A stretch of DNA of 34,724 bases from an uncultured Caulobacterales bacterium (GTDB lineage Bacteria; Pseudomonadota; Alphaproteobacteria; Caulobacterales; Maricaulaceae), in NCBI GenBank assembly GCA_938040095.1, contig CALHXF010000142.1, positions 1 through 34,724 on the forward strand. Direction: 5' to 3'. The notes beneath the pieces are model-generated. The model was not told the origin of the DNA. It saw only the letters and a list, made by a program, of their open reading frames with translations, and ran no database searches. Numbering within the stretch: position 1 is the first letter of the stretch; each line of letters begins with the position of its first letter. The translations under genes were made by a program, and so were the position numbers. Shown here piece by piece: positions 15,273 through 23,654 of this stretch.

Positions 15273-16520
15273 ATGGACTTCATCAACAACATTCTCGCCA
15301 ATGAGGACTTGCAAAAGTGGGCAGCCGCCGCCGCAATTCTCGTCGTAGGCGTTATCATCTCTTACGTTCTTCGTGGCCTCGTCAGCGGTGCGATTAATCG
15401 CACGGGTCTTGGCAAACGTGCCGCAACAACAGGTGGAAACATCGGTATCGCAATTGGTAAAGCCGTGTTCTGGCTTGCGCTGCTTTATACATTGTTCCTC
15501 TCGCTTTCACGCGTTGGCATGGGCAGCTACTTTGGCCCCGTTGAAAACCTTTTCAACAACATCAGTGGTGTCGTTCCAAACCTAATTGGCGCCGGTTTCA
15601 TCGGTTTCATCGGTTTCATCATCGCAAAAGTTGCCAGCACAGCCGTTTCGTCTGTTGCTGAAGCTGCGCAAGTTGACACCATCGCTTCACGTTCAGGTCT
15701 AACATCTGCAACGGGTTCATCTGGATCAATTTCTAGCCTTCTCGGCAAAATCGTATTTGTCCTGATCATCGTACCTGTCGCGATTGCCGTTCTTGAAAAG
15801 CTGAACATGGAAACAATTTCCACGCCGCTTTCAGAAATGTTGAATGGCTTCCTTAGCTATCTTCCAGCGCTCGTCGCCGCGTCTGTTGTTCTGGCTGCAA
15901 CGATCTTCATTGGTCGTTTCGTTTCGAACTTCATCGAAAACCTATTGGCTGGCTTTGGCTTTGATCGTTCGATCAACGAAGTCATGTCACTTGACGATGG
16001 TGAAGGCCTCAAAACAGCGCCATCTAAATCCGCTGGTTATATCGCCTTCTTGATCATCTTGGTCGTCGGCGTCTCCGCAGCTGTCAACATCCTCGGTAAC
16101 GACAGCTTGTCGTCAGCCTTTGGTACAGTCCAAGAGTTCGGTGGTAGCTTGCTTCGTGCAGCTGTCTTGATAGCAATTGGCGTCTTCTTGGCCAACTTCA
16201 TGGGTCGCTTCCTGTCTACGATCATGAGCCCGCGCATTGCGAGTTTTGTGAAATACGCAGCGATGATCCTCTTCGTCTTCTTGGGCCTCAACTCCCTTGA
16301 TCCAGAAGGTCAAATCGTACCAGTAGCCTTCTCTGCCTTCGTGATTTCTGCGGCTGTTGCTGCTGCTATCGCCTTCGGTTGGGGTGGACGTGACTGGGCA
16401 TCAAAAGTCTTGGGTAAGACAATGCCACCAGCAGACTTCAAAAAACTTGGTGATGCACCAAAAGCTGCGCCGGCTCGTAAAGCGCCAGTGAAACGCGCTG
16501 CACCGCCTAAAAAGAAGTAA
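15273..16520 (+). CDS. MscS-related membrane protein with repeated conserved TM helices
   Basis: The 415-aa protein has many hydrophobic helices and repeats of the 'conserved TM helix' unit seen in small-conductance mechanosensitive channel relatives (VLRGLVSGAINRTGLGK; VPNLIGAGFIGFIGFIIAKV; LPALVAASVVLAATIFIGRFVSNFIENLLAGFGFDR). It lacks an obvious MscS beta domain. The C-terminus is a basic Pro/Ala/Lys tail ending APPKKK, probably cytoplasmic. The ATG follows GGAGG at 11 bases, a long spacing. A strong terminator follows. Codon use is C- and T-ending in a way consistent with high expression, for example repeated GGT, CGT and AAC, and unlike several neighbours; this is an impression, not a calculation. 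Channel function is plausible but unproven. Confidence 0.8.
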   Translation: MDFINNILANEDLQKWAAAAAILVVGVIISYVLRGLVSGAINRTGLGKRAATTGGNIGIAIGKAVFWLALLYTLFLSLSRVGMGSYFGPVENLFNNISGVVPNLIGAGFIGFIGFIIAKVASTAVSSVAEAAQVDTIASRSGLTSATGSSGSISSLLGKIVFVLIIVPVAIAVLEKLNMETISTPLSEMLNGFLSYLPALVAASVVLAATIFIGRFVSNFIENLLAGFGFDRSINEVMSLDDGEGLKTAPSKSAGYIAFLIILVVGVSAAVNILGNDSLSSAFGTVQEFGGSLLRAAVLIAIGVFLANFMGRFLSTIMSPRIASFVKYAAMILFVFLGLNSLDPEGQIVPVAFSAFVISAAVAAAIAFGWGGRDWASKVLGKTMPPADFKKLGDAPKAAPARKAPVKRAAPPKKK

Positions 16521-16542
16521 TATTCTTCACATCTAAATAGAG

Positions 16543-16571
16543 AAAGCCGCTCTTTCGGGAGCGGCTTTTTT
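16543..16571 (+). terminator. Rho-independent terminator
   Basis: A perfect 10-bp stem (AAAGCCGCTC / GAGCGGCTTT) with a 6-base loop TTTCGG is followed directly by a T-run. It lies 22 bp past the stop of the channel-like gene. Confidence 0.93.
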
Positions 16572-16630
16572 ATTGCGTATTTTTCAGGCTAGATGGATAT
16601 CAATCCAAAGCCTTTTCAGACGAGCCCACG

Positions 16631-17131
16631 CTAGGCATCAATATTAGCAATCGCTTGAACTGCCGCGTGATCTTTCAACTCATCAGCTGAAAGCGCCATC
16701 AACGCTTCAATCCGTGCTTTGCAAATGCGGTAGGTCCGCGCAAAGGCGGTCTGGCGTGCAGAGATCGGCTCAATATGTGCAGGGTCGACTTGTGGCCAAT
16801 GCACTTTCAGACCAGGCCCAAAGAAAACAGGACAAGTTTCTGCCGCCGCATTATCGCAAACCGTCACAACGATATCGAATTCAGGCGCGCCAATCTTGGA
16901 AAATTCGTCCCAACTCTTTGATCGGTAGAGTGTTGTAACATGCCCTTGGTTTTCCAACTCCGCGAGGCCCTCTGGATGAGGTTGACCGCTCGGTTTCGAT
17001 CCTGCGGACCAGGCCAGAAATCGCGGGCTACCATCGTCATTTCGCCCTAAGTCATTGAGCAAAGCTTCTGACAAAATAGAGCGCGCAGAGTTACCAGTGC
17101 AGAGGAAGAGGACATTTATAGGGTGGGTCAT
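16631..17131 (-). CDS. arsC: Arsenate reductase, low-molecular-weight phosphatase type
   Basis: The enzyme reduces arsenate to arsenite, using thioredoxin in characterised relatives. From the ATG at 17131 (166 aa) the P-loop is CTGNSARS with Cys11, and the redox pair is Cys92 and Cys100 in TVCDNAAAETCPVF; HWPQVDP (111-117) holds the general-acid Asp. AAGGGG lies about 8 bases before this ATG; a longer frame from 17182 is rejected because it would overlap the divergent gene and lacks a site. No arsR, acr3 or arsB lies next to it. The two rSAM-associated transferases about 4 kb away belong to families annotated as arsenosugar-linked. Confidence 0.92.
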   Translation of the reverse strand: MTHPINVLFLCTGNSARSILSEALLNDLGRNDDGSPRFLAWSAGSKPSGQPHPEGLAELENQGHVTTLYRSKSWDEFSKIGAPEFDIVVTVCDNAAAETCPVFFGPGLKVHWPQVDPAHIEPISARQTAFARTYRICKARIEALMALSADELKDHAAVQAIANIDA

Positions 17132-17176
17132 AAACCGCCCCTTGGATTCATCGCGCGTATTCGTCAATAGGGAACC

Positions 17177-17971
17177 GTGCATATTGTCGAAGAACTCATC
17201 GCCGAACGCGCCCCGCGTCTTATGGCGCGGCCCCGTTTTTTCGGGGCGATCAAGCCCGTGCTGTATCGTATTTTAGCCTATGATGCGGCAGTTTTTCTGT
17301 CCGATACGATCCGCCCTCTGACGGGACATCAGGCCTTTCAACGCGTGTCCCGACACATAAACCCCCGCACCGCTGTCGTTGGCCTGTCAAACCTCCCTCG
17401 CACCGGGGCTTGTATCGTCATCGCCAATCACCCCACAGGACTTGCCGATGGACTGGCCGTCTTCCAAGCTATTCGAGAGCGGCGGCCTGATCATCTTTTC
17501 ATGGCAAATGCAGACGCATTGCGCGTTATCCCCAAAGGGCAGGACATCATCATTCCTGTCGAATGGGTGAAAGAGAAACGCAGTCATGCCAAAGCCCGCG
17601 ACACGCTTTTGGCTGTCAAACAAGCGATTGACGACGAACGCTGTATTGTGATTTTCCCCTCAGGCGCGCTTGCCACGCTGTCATGGCGAGGCTTGGTGGA
17701 TAGACCTTGGGAAAATAGTGCCGTGACACTCGCCCGAAAATACAAAACCCCTATTGTGCCGCTGAAGATCAAAGCACGCAATTCGACGCTCTATTATATC
17801 TTCGCAAAGCTAAATTCTGAACTCCGCGACATCACCTTGTTTCATGAGCTGTTGAACAAGAAACGGCAGATCTTTCATATGACCTTCGGCGAGGCCATTG
17901 CGCCCGATACCATCTCAAAAAATGCAGATGAGGCAACACATGAAATTCGCAAAATTGTCGAAGGACTATAA
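17177..17971 (+). CDS. PlsC-like lysophospholipid/glycerol acyltransferase
   Basis: The 264-aa protein resembles membrane acyltransferases that acylate glycerophosphate or lysophospholipids. Motif I reads NHPTGLADG with His85 and Asp91 (H-X5-D; the textbook form is H-X4-D), and motif III reads VIFPSGAL (158-165). This NHPTGxADG variant is, as I recall, a known alphaproteobacterial subfamily, so it need not be inactive. The start is a GTG at 17177 with AGGGA 3 bases upstream. It diverges from arsC across 45 bp and converges with the amidase gene (9 bp gap). Acyl donor and acceptor are unknown. Confidence 0.82.
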   Translation: MHIVEELIAERAPRLMARPRFFGAIKPVLYRILAYDAAVFLSDTIRPLTGHQAFQRVSRHINPRTAVVGLSNLPRTGACIVIANHPTGLADGLAVFQAIRERRPDHLFMANADALRVIPKGQDIIIPVEWVKEKRSHAKARDTLLAVKQAIDDERCIVIFPSGALATLSWRGLVDRPWENSAVTLARKYKTPIVPLKIKARNSTLYYIFAKLNSELRDITLFHELLNKKRQIFHMTFGEAIAPDTISKNADEATHEIRKIVEGL

Positions 17972-17980
17972 AACATAGAT

Positions 17981-19606
17981 TTAACGCAGTGACGCTTGGC
18001 TGACCTTCATCGCAACGGAGAACTCTGGGCGATCCCCTGCATTGCGTAGATACTTGGGCGTGACACGCTTCCCTGCGACCTGCTCAAAACTATAGCCAAA
18101 GGACAGTACTTGCGCGTCTTGCCCTTTCCCCGCCATAATCGAAAATCCGATCGGAATGCCGTGGATATCGCCCATCGGGACGGTGATATGCGGATATCCC
18201 GCAACAGCCGCTAAATACCCTGCGCCAGCCCAACTTGGCCAAACATCCCCATTGATAGGATCGACACGCGACGAAACAGGCCCTGATGGACTGACTAGCA
18301 TATCGAGTTGATTGGCGACCATTAAACGGTCAATGCCGTTCGCCCCAGTTGCACGCTGAATTTCTGTGCGAGCCGTAAGGTAATCTGGATCCGTCAAATC
18401 GCCCTTCGCTTGCGCGGCTTCGAATATATCTTGATCAAATACAGCTGTCTCTCGCGGGTCACTCTCATTGTAAGCCATGAGTTGTTCCAAGTTACGCGTT
18501 TTGACCGCTGGTGCGGCATCCGCAAGATATTCATTTATACCCGCTTTGAACTCATAAAGTAGAACATCGAGGGACTTTTCTCCATAATCGTCGCCGCGTG
18601 AAAACTCTTCGATTTCCACTAAAACTGCCCCTGCAGCGGCCATCGCCTCTAAGCTGGCATTAAAACGATCTTTAATGTCATCATTGGACCCTTCGGCAAA
18701 ACGCATAACGCCGACACGCGCCCCCACTAAAGAATTTGCGGCCAAACCCGCAGTATAATCAATCTCTTGGTTATCCATCGCGTCGAGCATCAATGCGGCT
18801 CCGCGGACCGTTTTTGTGATAGGACCTGCCGTATCCTGGCTGGCACTAATGGGGACGATGTGTTTCTGACTGACGAGACCAACAGTTGGTTTAAATCCGA
18901 CGACGCCGTTCACATTGGACGGGCAGATGATTGACCCGTTGGTTTCCGTGCCGACTGTGCCTGCGGCCAAGGACGCTGCCGCCGCGACACCTGACCCTGA
19001 CGAACTTCCGCACGGGCTGCGGTCTAGCATATGTGGATTTCGAACTTGTCCGCCCAAAGCGGTCCATCCCGAAACACTCTCATTTGATCGAAAGTTTGCC
19101 CATTGTGAAAGGTTTGTCTTGCCTAGAATGACGGCCCCCTGCGCCCTTAGTCCAGCAACTAAGGGACTATCACGTCCTGTGATATTTTCGGCCAGCGCGT
19201 AGGCGCCCGCCGTTGTCGCGACAGGGTCCAGCGTTTCGATATTATCCTTTAGAAGGACAGGAATACCATCCATCGGGCCTAAAGATTGTCCTGCAATGCG
19301 ACGTGCATCTGATGCCTTCGCTTGCGACATCGCATCAGGGTTAAGCGCGAGGACAGATCGAAGCGTAGGGCCGCTCCGATCAATTTCCGCAATCCGTCGA
19401 AGATAGGTTTTCGTGAGGGATTGCGACGTGAGTTGCTTTGCCGCCAAGCCTACCGAAATTTCAGAGAGCGACTTCTCACTCCAACCTGTTGCCGCATATT
19501 CATTTTGTGCAATTTTGCGGTAATCGGACGGCATCGGACCGTAAGGCTTTACCGTTATGCAGGCCGATAGCAAAAGCGACGCCGTAGAGATCAGAAGTAA
19601 ACGCAT
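17981..19606 (-). CDS. Amidase-signature family lipoprotein
   Basis: The 541-aa protein carries a lipoprotein signal ending LLLSAC (Cys16) and an amidase-signature domain that hydrolyses amide bonds. The Lys-cisSer-Ser triad is Lys120 (PVLLKDN), a Ser in PCGSSSGSG (201-203) and nucleophile Ser225 (TETNGSI). Secreted members of this family resemble aryl acylamidase or peptide-amidase-like proteins; the substrate is unknown. A TTAA-N7-TTAA box lies 26 bp upstream of the ATG, pointing to possible CtrA control. It converges with the acyltransferase gene. No truncation is seen. Confidence 0.9.
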   Translation of the reverse strand: MRLLLISTASLLLSACITVKPYGPMPSDYRKIAQNEYAATGWSEKSLSEISVGLAAKQLTSQSLTKTYLRRIAEIDRSGPTLRSVLALNPDAMSQAKASDARRIAGQSLGPMDGIPVLLKDNIETLDPVATTAGAYALAENITGRDSPLVAGLRAQGAVILGKTNLSQWANFRSNESVSGWTALGGQVRNPHMLDRSPCGSSSGSGVAAAASLAAGTVGTETNGSIICPSNVNGVVGFKPTVGLVSQKHIVPISASQDTAGPITKTVRGAALMLDAMDNQEIDYTAGLAANSLVGARVGVMRFAEGSNDDIKDRFNASLEAMAAAGAVLVEIEEFSRGDDYGEKSLDVLLYEFKAGINEYLADAAPAVKTRNLEQLMAYNESDPRETAVFDQDIFEAAQAKGDLTDPDYLTARTEIQRATGANGIDRLMVANQLDMLVSPSGPVSSRVDPINGDVWPSWAGAGYLAAVAGYPHITVPMGDIHGIPIGFSIMAGKGQDAQVLSFGYSFEQVAGKRVTPKYLRNAGDRPEFSVAMKVSQASLR

Positions 19607-19631
19607 GGAGTCATCTCGCCCAAATTAGGCG

Positions 19632-19646
19632 TTAAGACTTCATTAA
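19632..19646 (-). promoter_or_regulatory. Candidate CtrA binding site
   Basis: TTAA, seven bases, TTAA (19632-19635 and 19643-19646), flanked by GG and C in the direction of the amidase gene, matches the full CtrA consensus TTAA-N7-TTAA. It starts 26 bp upstream of that gene's ATG. A chance match in AT-rich DNA cannot be excluded. Confidence 0.5.
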
Positions 19647-19720
19647 CCTTGTCGCTAGGTCAAGGCATTGCCGTAAGAATTTTGGAAATGTGATGCGTGA
19701 TATCTCTGATGATCAGACAT

Positions 19721-19752
19721 AAAAAAACACCCCTAACCGAAGTTAGAGGCGT
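19721..19752 (-). terminator. Rho-independent terminator of sdhB
   Basis: On the minus strand an 11-bp stem (ACGCCTCTAAC / GTTAGGGGTGT, two G-T pairs) closes on a TTCG tetraloop and is followed by seven T. It lies 29 bp past the sdhB stop. Confidence 0.9.
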
Positions 19753-19780
19753 TTCAGAACTCTAGAATATGAAGGTGGCG

Positions 19781-20560
19781 CTATGCGCGCTCAACCATCA
19801 TTTTTTTGACTTCAGCAATCGCCTTGGCCGGGTTCAATCCCTTTGGACACACATTGGCGCAATTCATAATCGTGTGACAGCGATAAAGCTTGAACGGGTC
19901 ATCTAGCTTTTCAAGACGTTCCGCCGTCGCATCATCACGGCTGTCGACCAACCAACGATAAGCTTGCAGGAGCGCTGCTGGGCCGAGGTAACGATCGCCA
20001 TTCCACCAATAGGATGGGCAAGATGTTGAACACGACGCACAGAGAATGCACTCGTAATAGCCGTCCAGCTTGTCACGCTCTTCGACCGTTTGCGTGATTT
20101 CTTCGGTTGGCAATGGTGTGGACGTGTGGAGCCACGGCTCAATCGAGGCGTATTGTTTGTAGAAATTTGATAGATCAGGAACCAAGTCACGTACAACTGG
20201 CATGTGTGGAAGTGGTGAAATCGTGACTGTGCCGCCTTTGACCTCATCAATACCTTTGGTGCAAGCCAGCGTATTACGCCCGCCAATGTTCATGGCACAG
20301 GAGCCACAAACCCCTTCGCGACAAGAGCGACGGAATGCGAGTGTTGGATCAATTTCGTTTTTGATTTTGAACAGAGCATCCAGAACCATTGGACCACATT
20401 CGTCCAGATCAATCTGATAGGTATCCCAATACGGGTTACCGCCATCCGTCGGATCATAACGATAGATTTTGAATGTTTTGAGGCGCGTTGCGCCTGGTTT
20501 GGCTTTCCACGATTTGCCCTTACGGACTTTGGAATTTTTGGGAAGTGTGAGCTGAACCAT
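19781..20560 (-). CDS. sdhB: Succinate dehydrogenase iron-sulfur subunit
   Basis: SdhB carries electrons from the SdhA flavin to ubiquinone through three iron-sulfur centres. Ligands visible in the 259-aa protein: [2Fe-2S] Cys80, Cys85, Cys88 and Cys100 ([15 protein letters not shown]); [4Fe-4S] and [3Fe-4S] Cys171, Cys174, Cys177, Cys181, Cys228, Cys234 and Cys238 ([30 protein letters not shown]). The gene is on the same strand as sdhCDA but about 10 kb downstream of it with many genes between, and has its own terminator. A weak -10-like TATATC lies about 37 bases upstream, so separate transcription is likely. Confidence 0.97.
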   Translation of the reverse strand: MVQLTLPKNSKVRKGKSWKAKPGATRLKTFKIYRYDPTDGGNPYWDTYQIDLDECGPMVLDALFKIKNEIDPTLAFRRSCREGVCGSCAMNIGGRNTLACTKGIDEVKGGTVTISPLPHMPVVRDLVPDLSNFYKQYASIEPWLHTSTPLPTEEITQTVEERDKLDGYYECILCASCSTSCPSYWWNGDRYLGPAALLQAYRWLVDSRDDATAERLEKLDDPFKLYRCHTIMNCANVCPKGLNPAKAIAEVKKMMVERA

Positions 20561-20697
20561 TGGGATCGTGTTCCGTGTCTTAATTTCGAAATTTTGATAT
20601 AGACACTAACGTGGACGAACAAAAGACATTTCCCGCGCGACAAACTGCATCGTTTCACCGACGCGCAAGGATAGGTGTTAAAGGAGAGAATCCCCCC

Positions 20698-22125
20698 TCA
20701 GGTCGAAGATTTCGTTCCCCCGTACCAATCCATGTCACGGGTTAGATACATCGTTGCTGCAATCGCAACAAAGCTAGCGAGAGCCCCAATCATAAGCGCA
20801 AAGTCGGCGATGCGCATCAGGACAAATAACAGGCCATAAACCGTCGCAAAGACACCACCCGCTTTCCAAATATAGGAGCGCCCGCCAAAAACGGCCCCTG
20901 CATAGGCCGAGGTGACGGCAACCGTCAGAGATGACGCAATCATAAAGGCCAATGTAAACCCGACGCGTTCAGCGAAAGCCAACAAGAGGAGGTAGAAAAT
21001 TGCCTGCGCCAAACCGATCAAAATATATTGCGCAGGATGAACAGGTGTCCCGACAATCACTTCGAAGAGAAAGTAAGCCAAAAAAACAAGCCCAATGAAC
21101 AGCACTGAATATTTCAATGCACGATTGACAGTTTGATACGGATTATCCGTATTCACGAATTTCACACGTACTGCATTTTGATCAATGCCGCGCAATACAT
21201 CGCTTGATTTCCCCTGCCCGCGAATACCACGAGACAGATAGGGCATTGCCCATTCGGCCGTGAAACCCGTTTCAGTTTCCGTCCGCGCGCTGGGCGTGAA
21301 TTCTCCTTGAAAACCAGGGTCAGCCCAATTTGAGCTCATCCGAACATCTGTAGATTTCGCAAAGGGTAAAACGGACAAGTTTTGCGCACCCGATAAAACA
21401 AGATCGACAGTGACTTCAAAGCTATCACCTGATGTCAAAAGCGTGGCGGCCGGAACTGCCATCCAATGCCCAAGACTTGGAAGCGCCGTGTTTGAACGAC
21501 CTGGAACAGCGGGCCTTACGATCTTCCGGTTTCCACTGGAATCAAATTCATATGTCGCGGACGCACCCGAACGAACATTTGTTTCACGCTGCCAAGGTTC
21601 GAAGGCTTGCGACACGCCAGTTTCGCTGCGTAAGGCGACGTCTTGTTTTAAACCGCGAACATCAGAAACAGATACGAGGACCTTCGCCTGCTTCATGTCC
21701 AACTCTAAACCTTGCGTCTCAAGTCGCGAAAGCGGAGCCTCAAAGCGAGCCGTCAGTTCACCCTTCACCGTATAGATCGGCACTTTACAAAGTGATTGGG
21801 TTTTTGTCTCGACCTCGACGGAGGTAAAGTCAGCCAAACCACTATCAGCATAGATGATGTAGTGACCTGTCTCAGTTGACCCATCAGATTGTTGCGATTC
21901 ATATGGAATGGAGAGGATCGGGCCGATGATCACTTGAGGACCACCATATCGGCGGCTCACATCATCTACGACCTTATTGGCTTCCGAAGAACGTTCGTAG
22001 CTGATCGCCCCGATAAACATGGCAGGGATCGACATGAGCAAGACCAGCGCACAGATTAAAATAAGTTTCAACCCTGCCGACCGACGTATTCCAGGCAAAG
22101 GTGCAGGCGGCATTTTAGATGACAT
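20698..22125 (-). CDS. creD: CreD-family inner membrane protein
   Basis: The 475-aa protein has one N-terminal transmembrane helix (about residues 18-42, LKLILICALVLLMSIPAMFIGAI), a large periplasmic region with the family block VSRRYGGPQVIIGPILSIPYE, and a C-terminal group of helices from about residue 330. This matches CreD ('cell envelope integrity protein'). In E. coli creD is the main CreBC target, and creD homologues respond to beta-lactams in some species; its molecular function is unclear. No creBC pair is adjacent. It ends about 137 bp upstream of sdhB. Confidence 0.9.
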   Translation of the reverse strand: MSSKMPPAPLPGIRRSAGLKLILICALVLLMSIPAMFIGAISYERSSEANKVVDDVSRRYGGPQVIIGPILSIPYESQQSDGSTETGHYIIYADSGLADFTSVEVETKTQSLCKVPIYTVKGELTARFEAPLSRLETQGLELDMKQAKVLVSVSDVRGLKQDVALRSETGVSQAFEPWQRETNVRSGASATYEFDSSGNRKIVRPAVPGRSNTALPSLGHWMAVPAATLLTSGDSFEVTVDLVLSGAQNLSVLPFAKSTDVRMSSNWADPGFQGEFTPSARTETETGFTAEWAMPYLSRGIRGQGKSSDVLRGIDQNAVRVKFVNTDNPYQTVNRALKYSVLFIGLVFLAYFLFEVIVGTPVHPAQYILIGLAQAIFYLLLLAFAERVGFTLAFMIASSLTVAVTSAYAGAVFGGRSYIWKAGGVFATVYGLLFVLMRIADFALMIGALASFVAIAATMYLTRDMDWYGGTKSST

Positions 22126-22218
22126 GATGTGAAGCTCTTAGAAATTAGAAATCATTCGTCGTCTAATTTTAAGGCTGAAATAAGTTGAGAACCCGACGTT
22201 ACAACGACGAAGACGTGT

Positions 22219-22512
22219 TTATTCCGCGACAGCTAATAGGCGTGTTTGAAAATCAGGCACCATCACTTCGTAATTCGCCGCAGACCCAATTGGCATCTCA
22301 AATTCAGTGAATAAGAAATCCAAGTCTTCAACCTTGCAATTCAACACGTCGGAAACATCCGACAGAATCTTGCGGCGATTAATGTGATTGGCGGATCCAG
22401 CCGCACGCAAACCCGACATCACAAAATTTGACTCAGGTTCAGCCCTGTCGACGTGACCAGGCACAGACATATGTGTACTGATCAATTCATTGAGTTTCAG
22501 CGTGGGGCGCAT
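22219..22512 (-). CDS. Hypothetical small protein (97 aa)
   Basis: No family is recognised. The predicted soluble product contains SAANYEVMVPDFQTRLLAV near the C-terminus and a central segment with VSDVLNCKVEDLDFLFTEFE, which has the look of a helix-rich regulatory or partner protein. I chose the ATG at 22512 because AGGGA lies about 7 bases upstream; an in-frame ATG at 22596 would add 28 residues with no ribosome site. The 57 bp before the next gene upstream are very AT-rich. Confidence 0.55.
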   Translation of the reverse strand: MRPTLKLNELISTHMSVPGHVDRAEPESNFVMSGLRAAGSANHINRRKILSDVSDVLNCKVEDLDFLFTEFEMPIGSAANYEVMVPDFQTRLLAVAE

Positions 22513-22653
22513 CTCTATTTCCCTAGAGCGATCCCTTGTTAGGCTGGGGGCGGCAAGATCGCTAAAATAGTGGAAACACATTTTTTCATGCAGCAAAAGT
22601 TAAAAATTTATTAATGCCACATTTTCAGTGATTTTACTCGATATGATGAAAGA

Positions 22654-23385
22654 TTACGCACTAAACACACGTCTAAGGATATCCGATGTGCGTTTTGCAG
22701 GATTGGCACGAATGGCTTTTTCTTCTTCACCAATGAAATGGAAGACTCCGTTCAAACCATATTTTACACCGTGGTTGACCAAGTCCGTTCGGGCATCAGC
22801 TCCCAAACCTGGCGCAAATGGCACGGATCGCAATTGAGACGACACGTCATCGACAAGACGCAAGGCCCCCGTCTGGTTGAGCGCATTTTCCATGATAGGT
22901 GAAAATAATTGACCTAATCGATCCGTTGTACGTCCGCGTAAATATTCGGTTGCCGCCGTATCTGTGCCACGCAAAATATCAAAAGCATCCGTAATGGTCA
23001 AACCCTTAACGGCACTCAGGAAGATATCCTTTGCGACGGGTGCGGCTTTTTCCGCCCCCCGATTGAGCTGTGTTTGTAGATCGACTAATAAATTATCCAT
23101 CCCGATTGGAGCCAGAAAAGACTGCACATCCTGCAACACCTTTGGCAGCGGAATACGGACAATATCATTACCTAGGAAACCATTCAAAACCCCGACATTC
23201 GTCAAGGCATTGCCGACACCATTATCAAGTGCGGCTTTCAAACCCAGCGCGACTTCGCCAGCCGACAAAGCGCCAAGACCGCCTTGTCCACTTAAGATAC
23301 CATCAAGGATAGCAGGGTCGAGCGTTTCACAGGCCACGAGTGGTGTCGCGGCTAAGCCGAGGAGAAGATGTCTACGATCCATCAT
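22654..23385 (-). CDS. DUF4197-family lipoprotein
   Basis: The 243-aa product begins MMDRRHLLLGLAATPLVAC, a lipoprotein-type signal with Cys19, followed by the DUF4197 pattern: a helical region with ALSAGEVALGLKAALDNGV, the segment FLSAVKGLTITDAFDILRG, and the end KYGLNGVFHFIGEEEKAIR. The role of DUF4197 proteins is unknown; the sequence implies a periplasmic, membrane-anchored helical protein. AAAGGTC precedes the tandem ATGs at 23385 and 23382. Its start overlaps the preceding gene by 14 bp, indicating co-transcription with it. Confidence 0.85.
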   Translation of the reverse strand: MMDRRHLLLGLAATPLVACETLDPAILDGILSGQGGLGALSAGEVALGLKAALDNGVGNALTNVGVLNGFLGNDIVRIPLPKVLQDVQSFLAPIGMDNLLVDLQTQLNRGAEKAAPVAKDIFLSAVKGLTITDAFDILRGTDTAATEYLRGRTTDRLGQLFSPIMENALNQTGALRLVDDVSSQLRSVPFAPGLGADARTDLVNHGVKYGLNGVFHFIGEEEKAIRANPAKRTSDILRRVFSA

Positions 23386-23644
23386 GAGATTGACCTTTCA
23401 AAGCTTGGTAAAAACGCTCGCGAATACTGAAACGGATAAGCCCATAGGCAAACCCGCCCATCGCGAAATAAAGTATAGATTGTAACGTGAGGCTATCTGG
23501 CCCCTCCATTCCAGTCAAATTTATGACCAGTTTCAAAAGACCTATCATCCCACCGATGACGGCAGCGTGAATTAGGGCATAGACCCAGCGACCACGCGCC
23601 CGTTGGCGTTCCCACTTTTTCGGAAATTTCTCGGCATTTATCAT
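23372..23644 (-). CDS. Hypothetical two-helix membrane protein (90 aa)
   Basis: No named family is recognised. A basic N-terminus (EKFPKKWERQRARGRW) precedes two hydrophobic segments, about YALIHAAVIGGMIGLLKLVI and SILYFAMGGFAYGLI, then a basic C-terminus (RFSIRERFYQALKGQ), consistent with a small inner-membrane hairpin with both ends in the cytoplasm. I chose the ATG at 23644, 10 bp past the crotonase stop; an in-frame ATG at 23686 overlaps the crotonase gene by 32 bp. It overlaps the DUF4197 gene by 14 bp. Confidence 0.65.
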   Translation of the reverse strand: MINAEKFPKKWERQRARGRWVYALIHAAVIGGMIGLLKLVINLTGMEGPDSLTLQSILYFAMGGFAYGLIRFSIRERFYQALKGQSHDGS

Positions 23645-23654
23645 TTTTAATGTG

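Noticed and set aside
22600-22614. Second TTAA-N7-TTAA (CtrA-like) match
   Set aside because: It is in a very AT-rich gap, about 90 bp from the nearest start, and such a match is expected by chance there.
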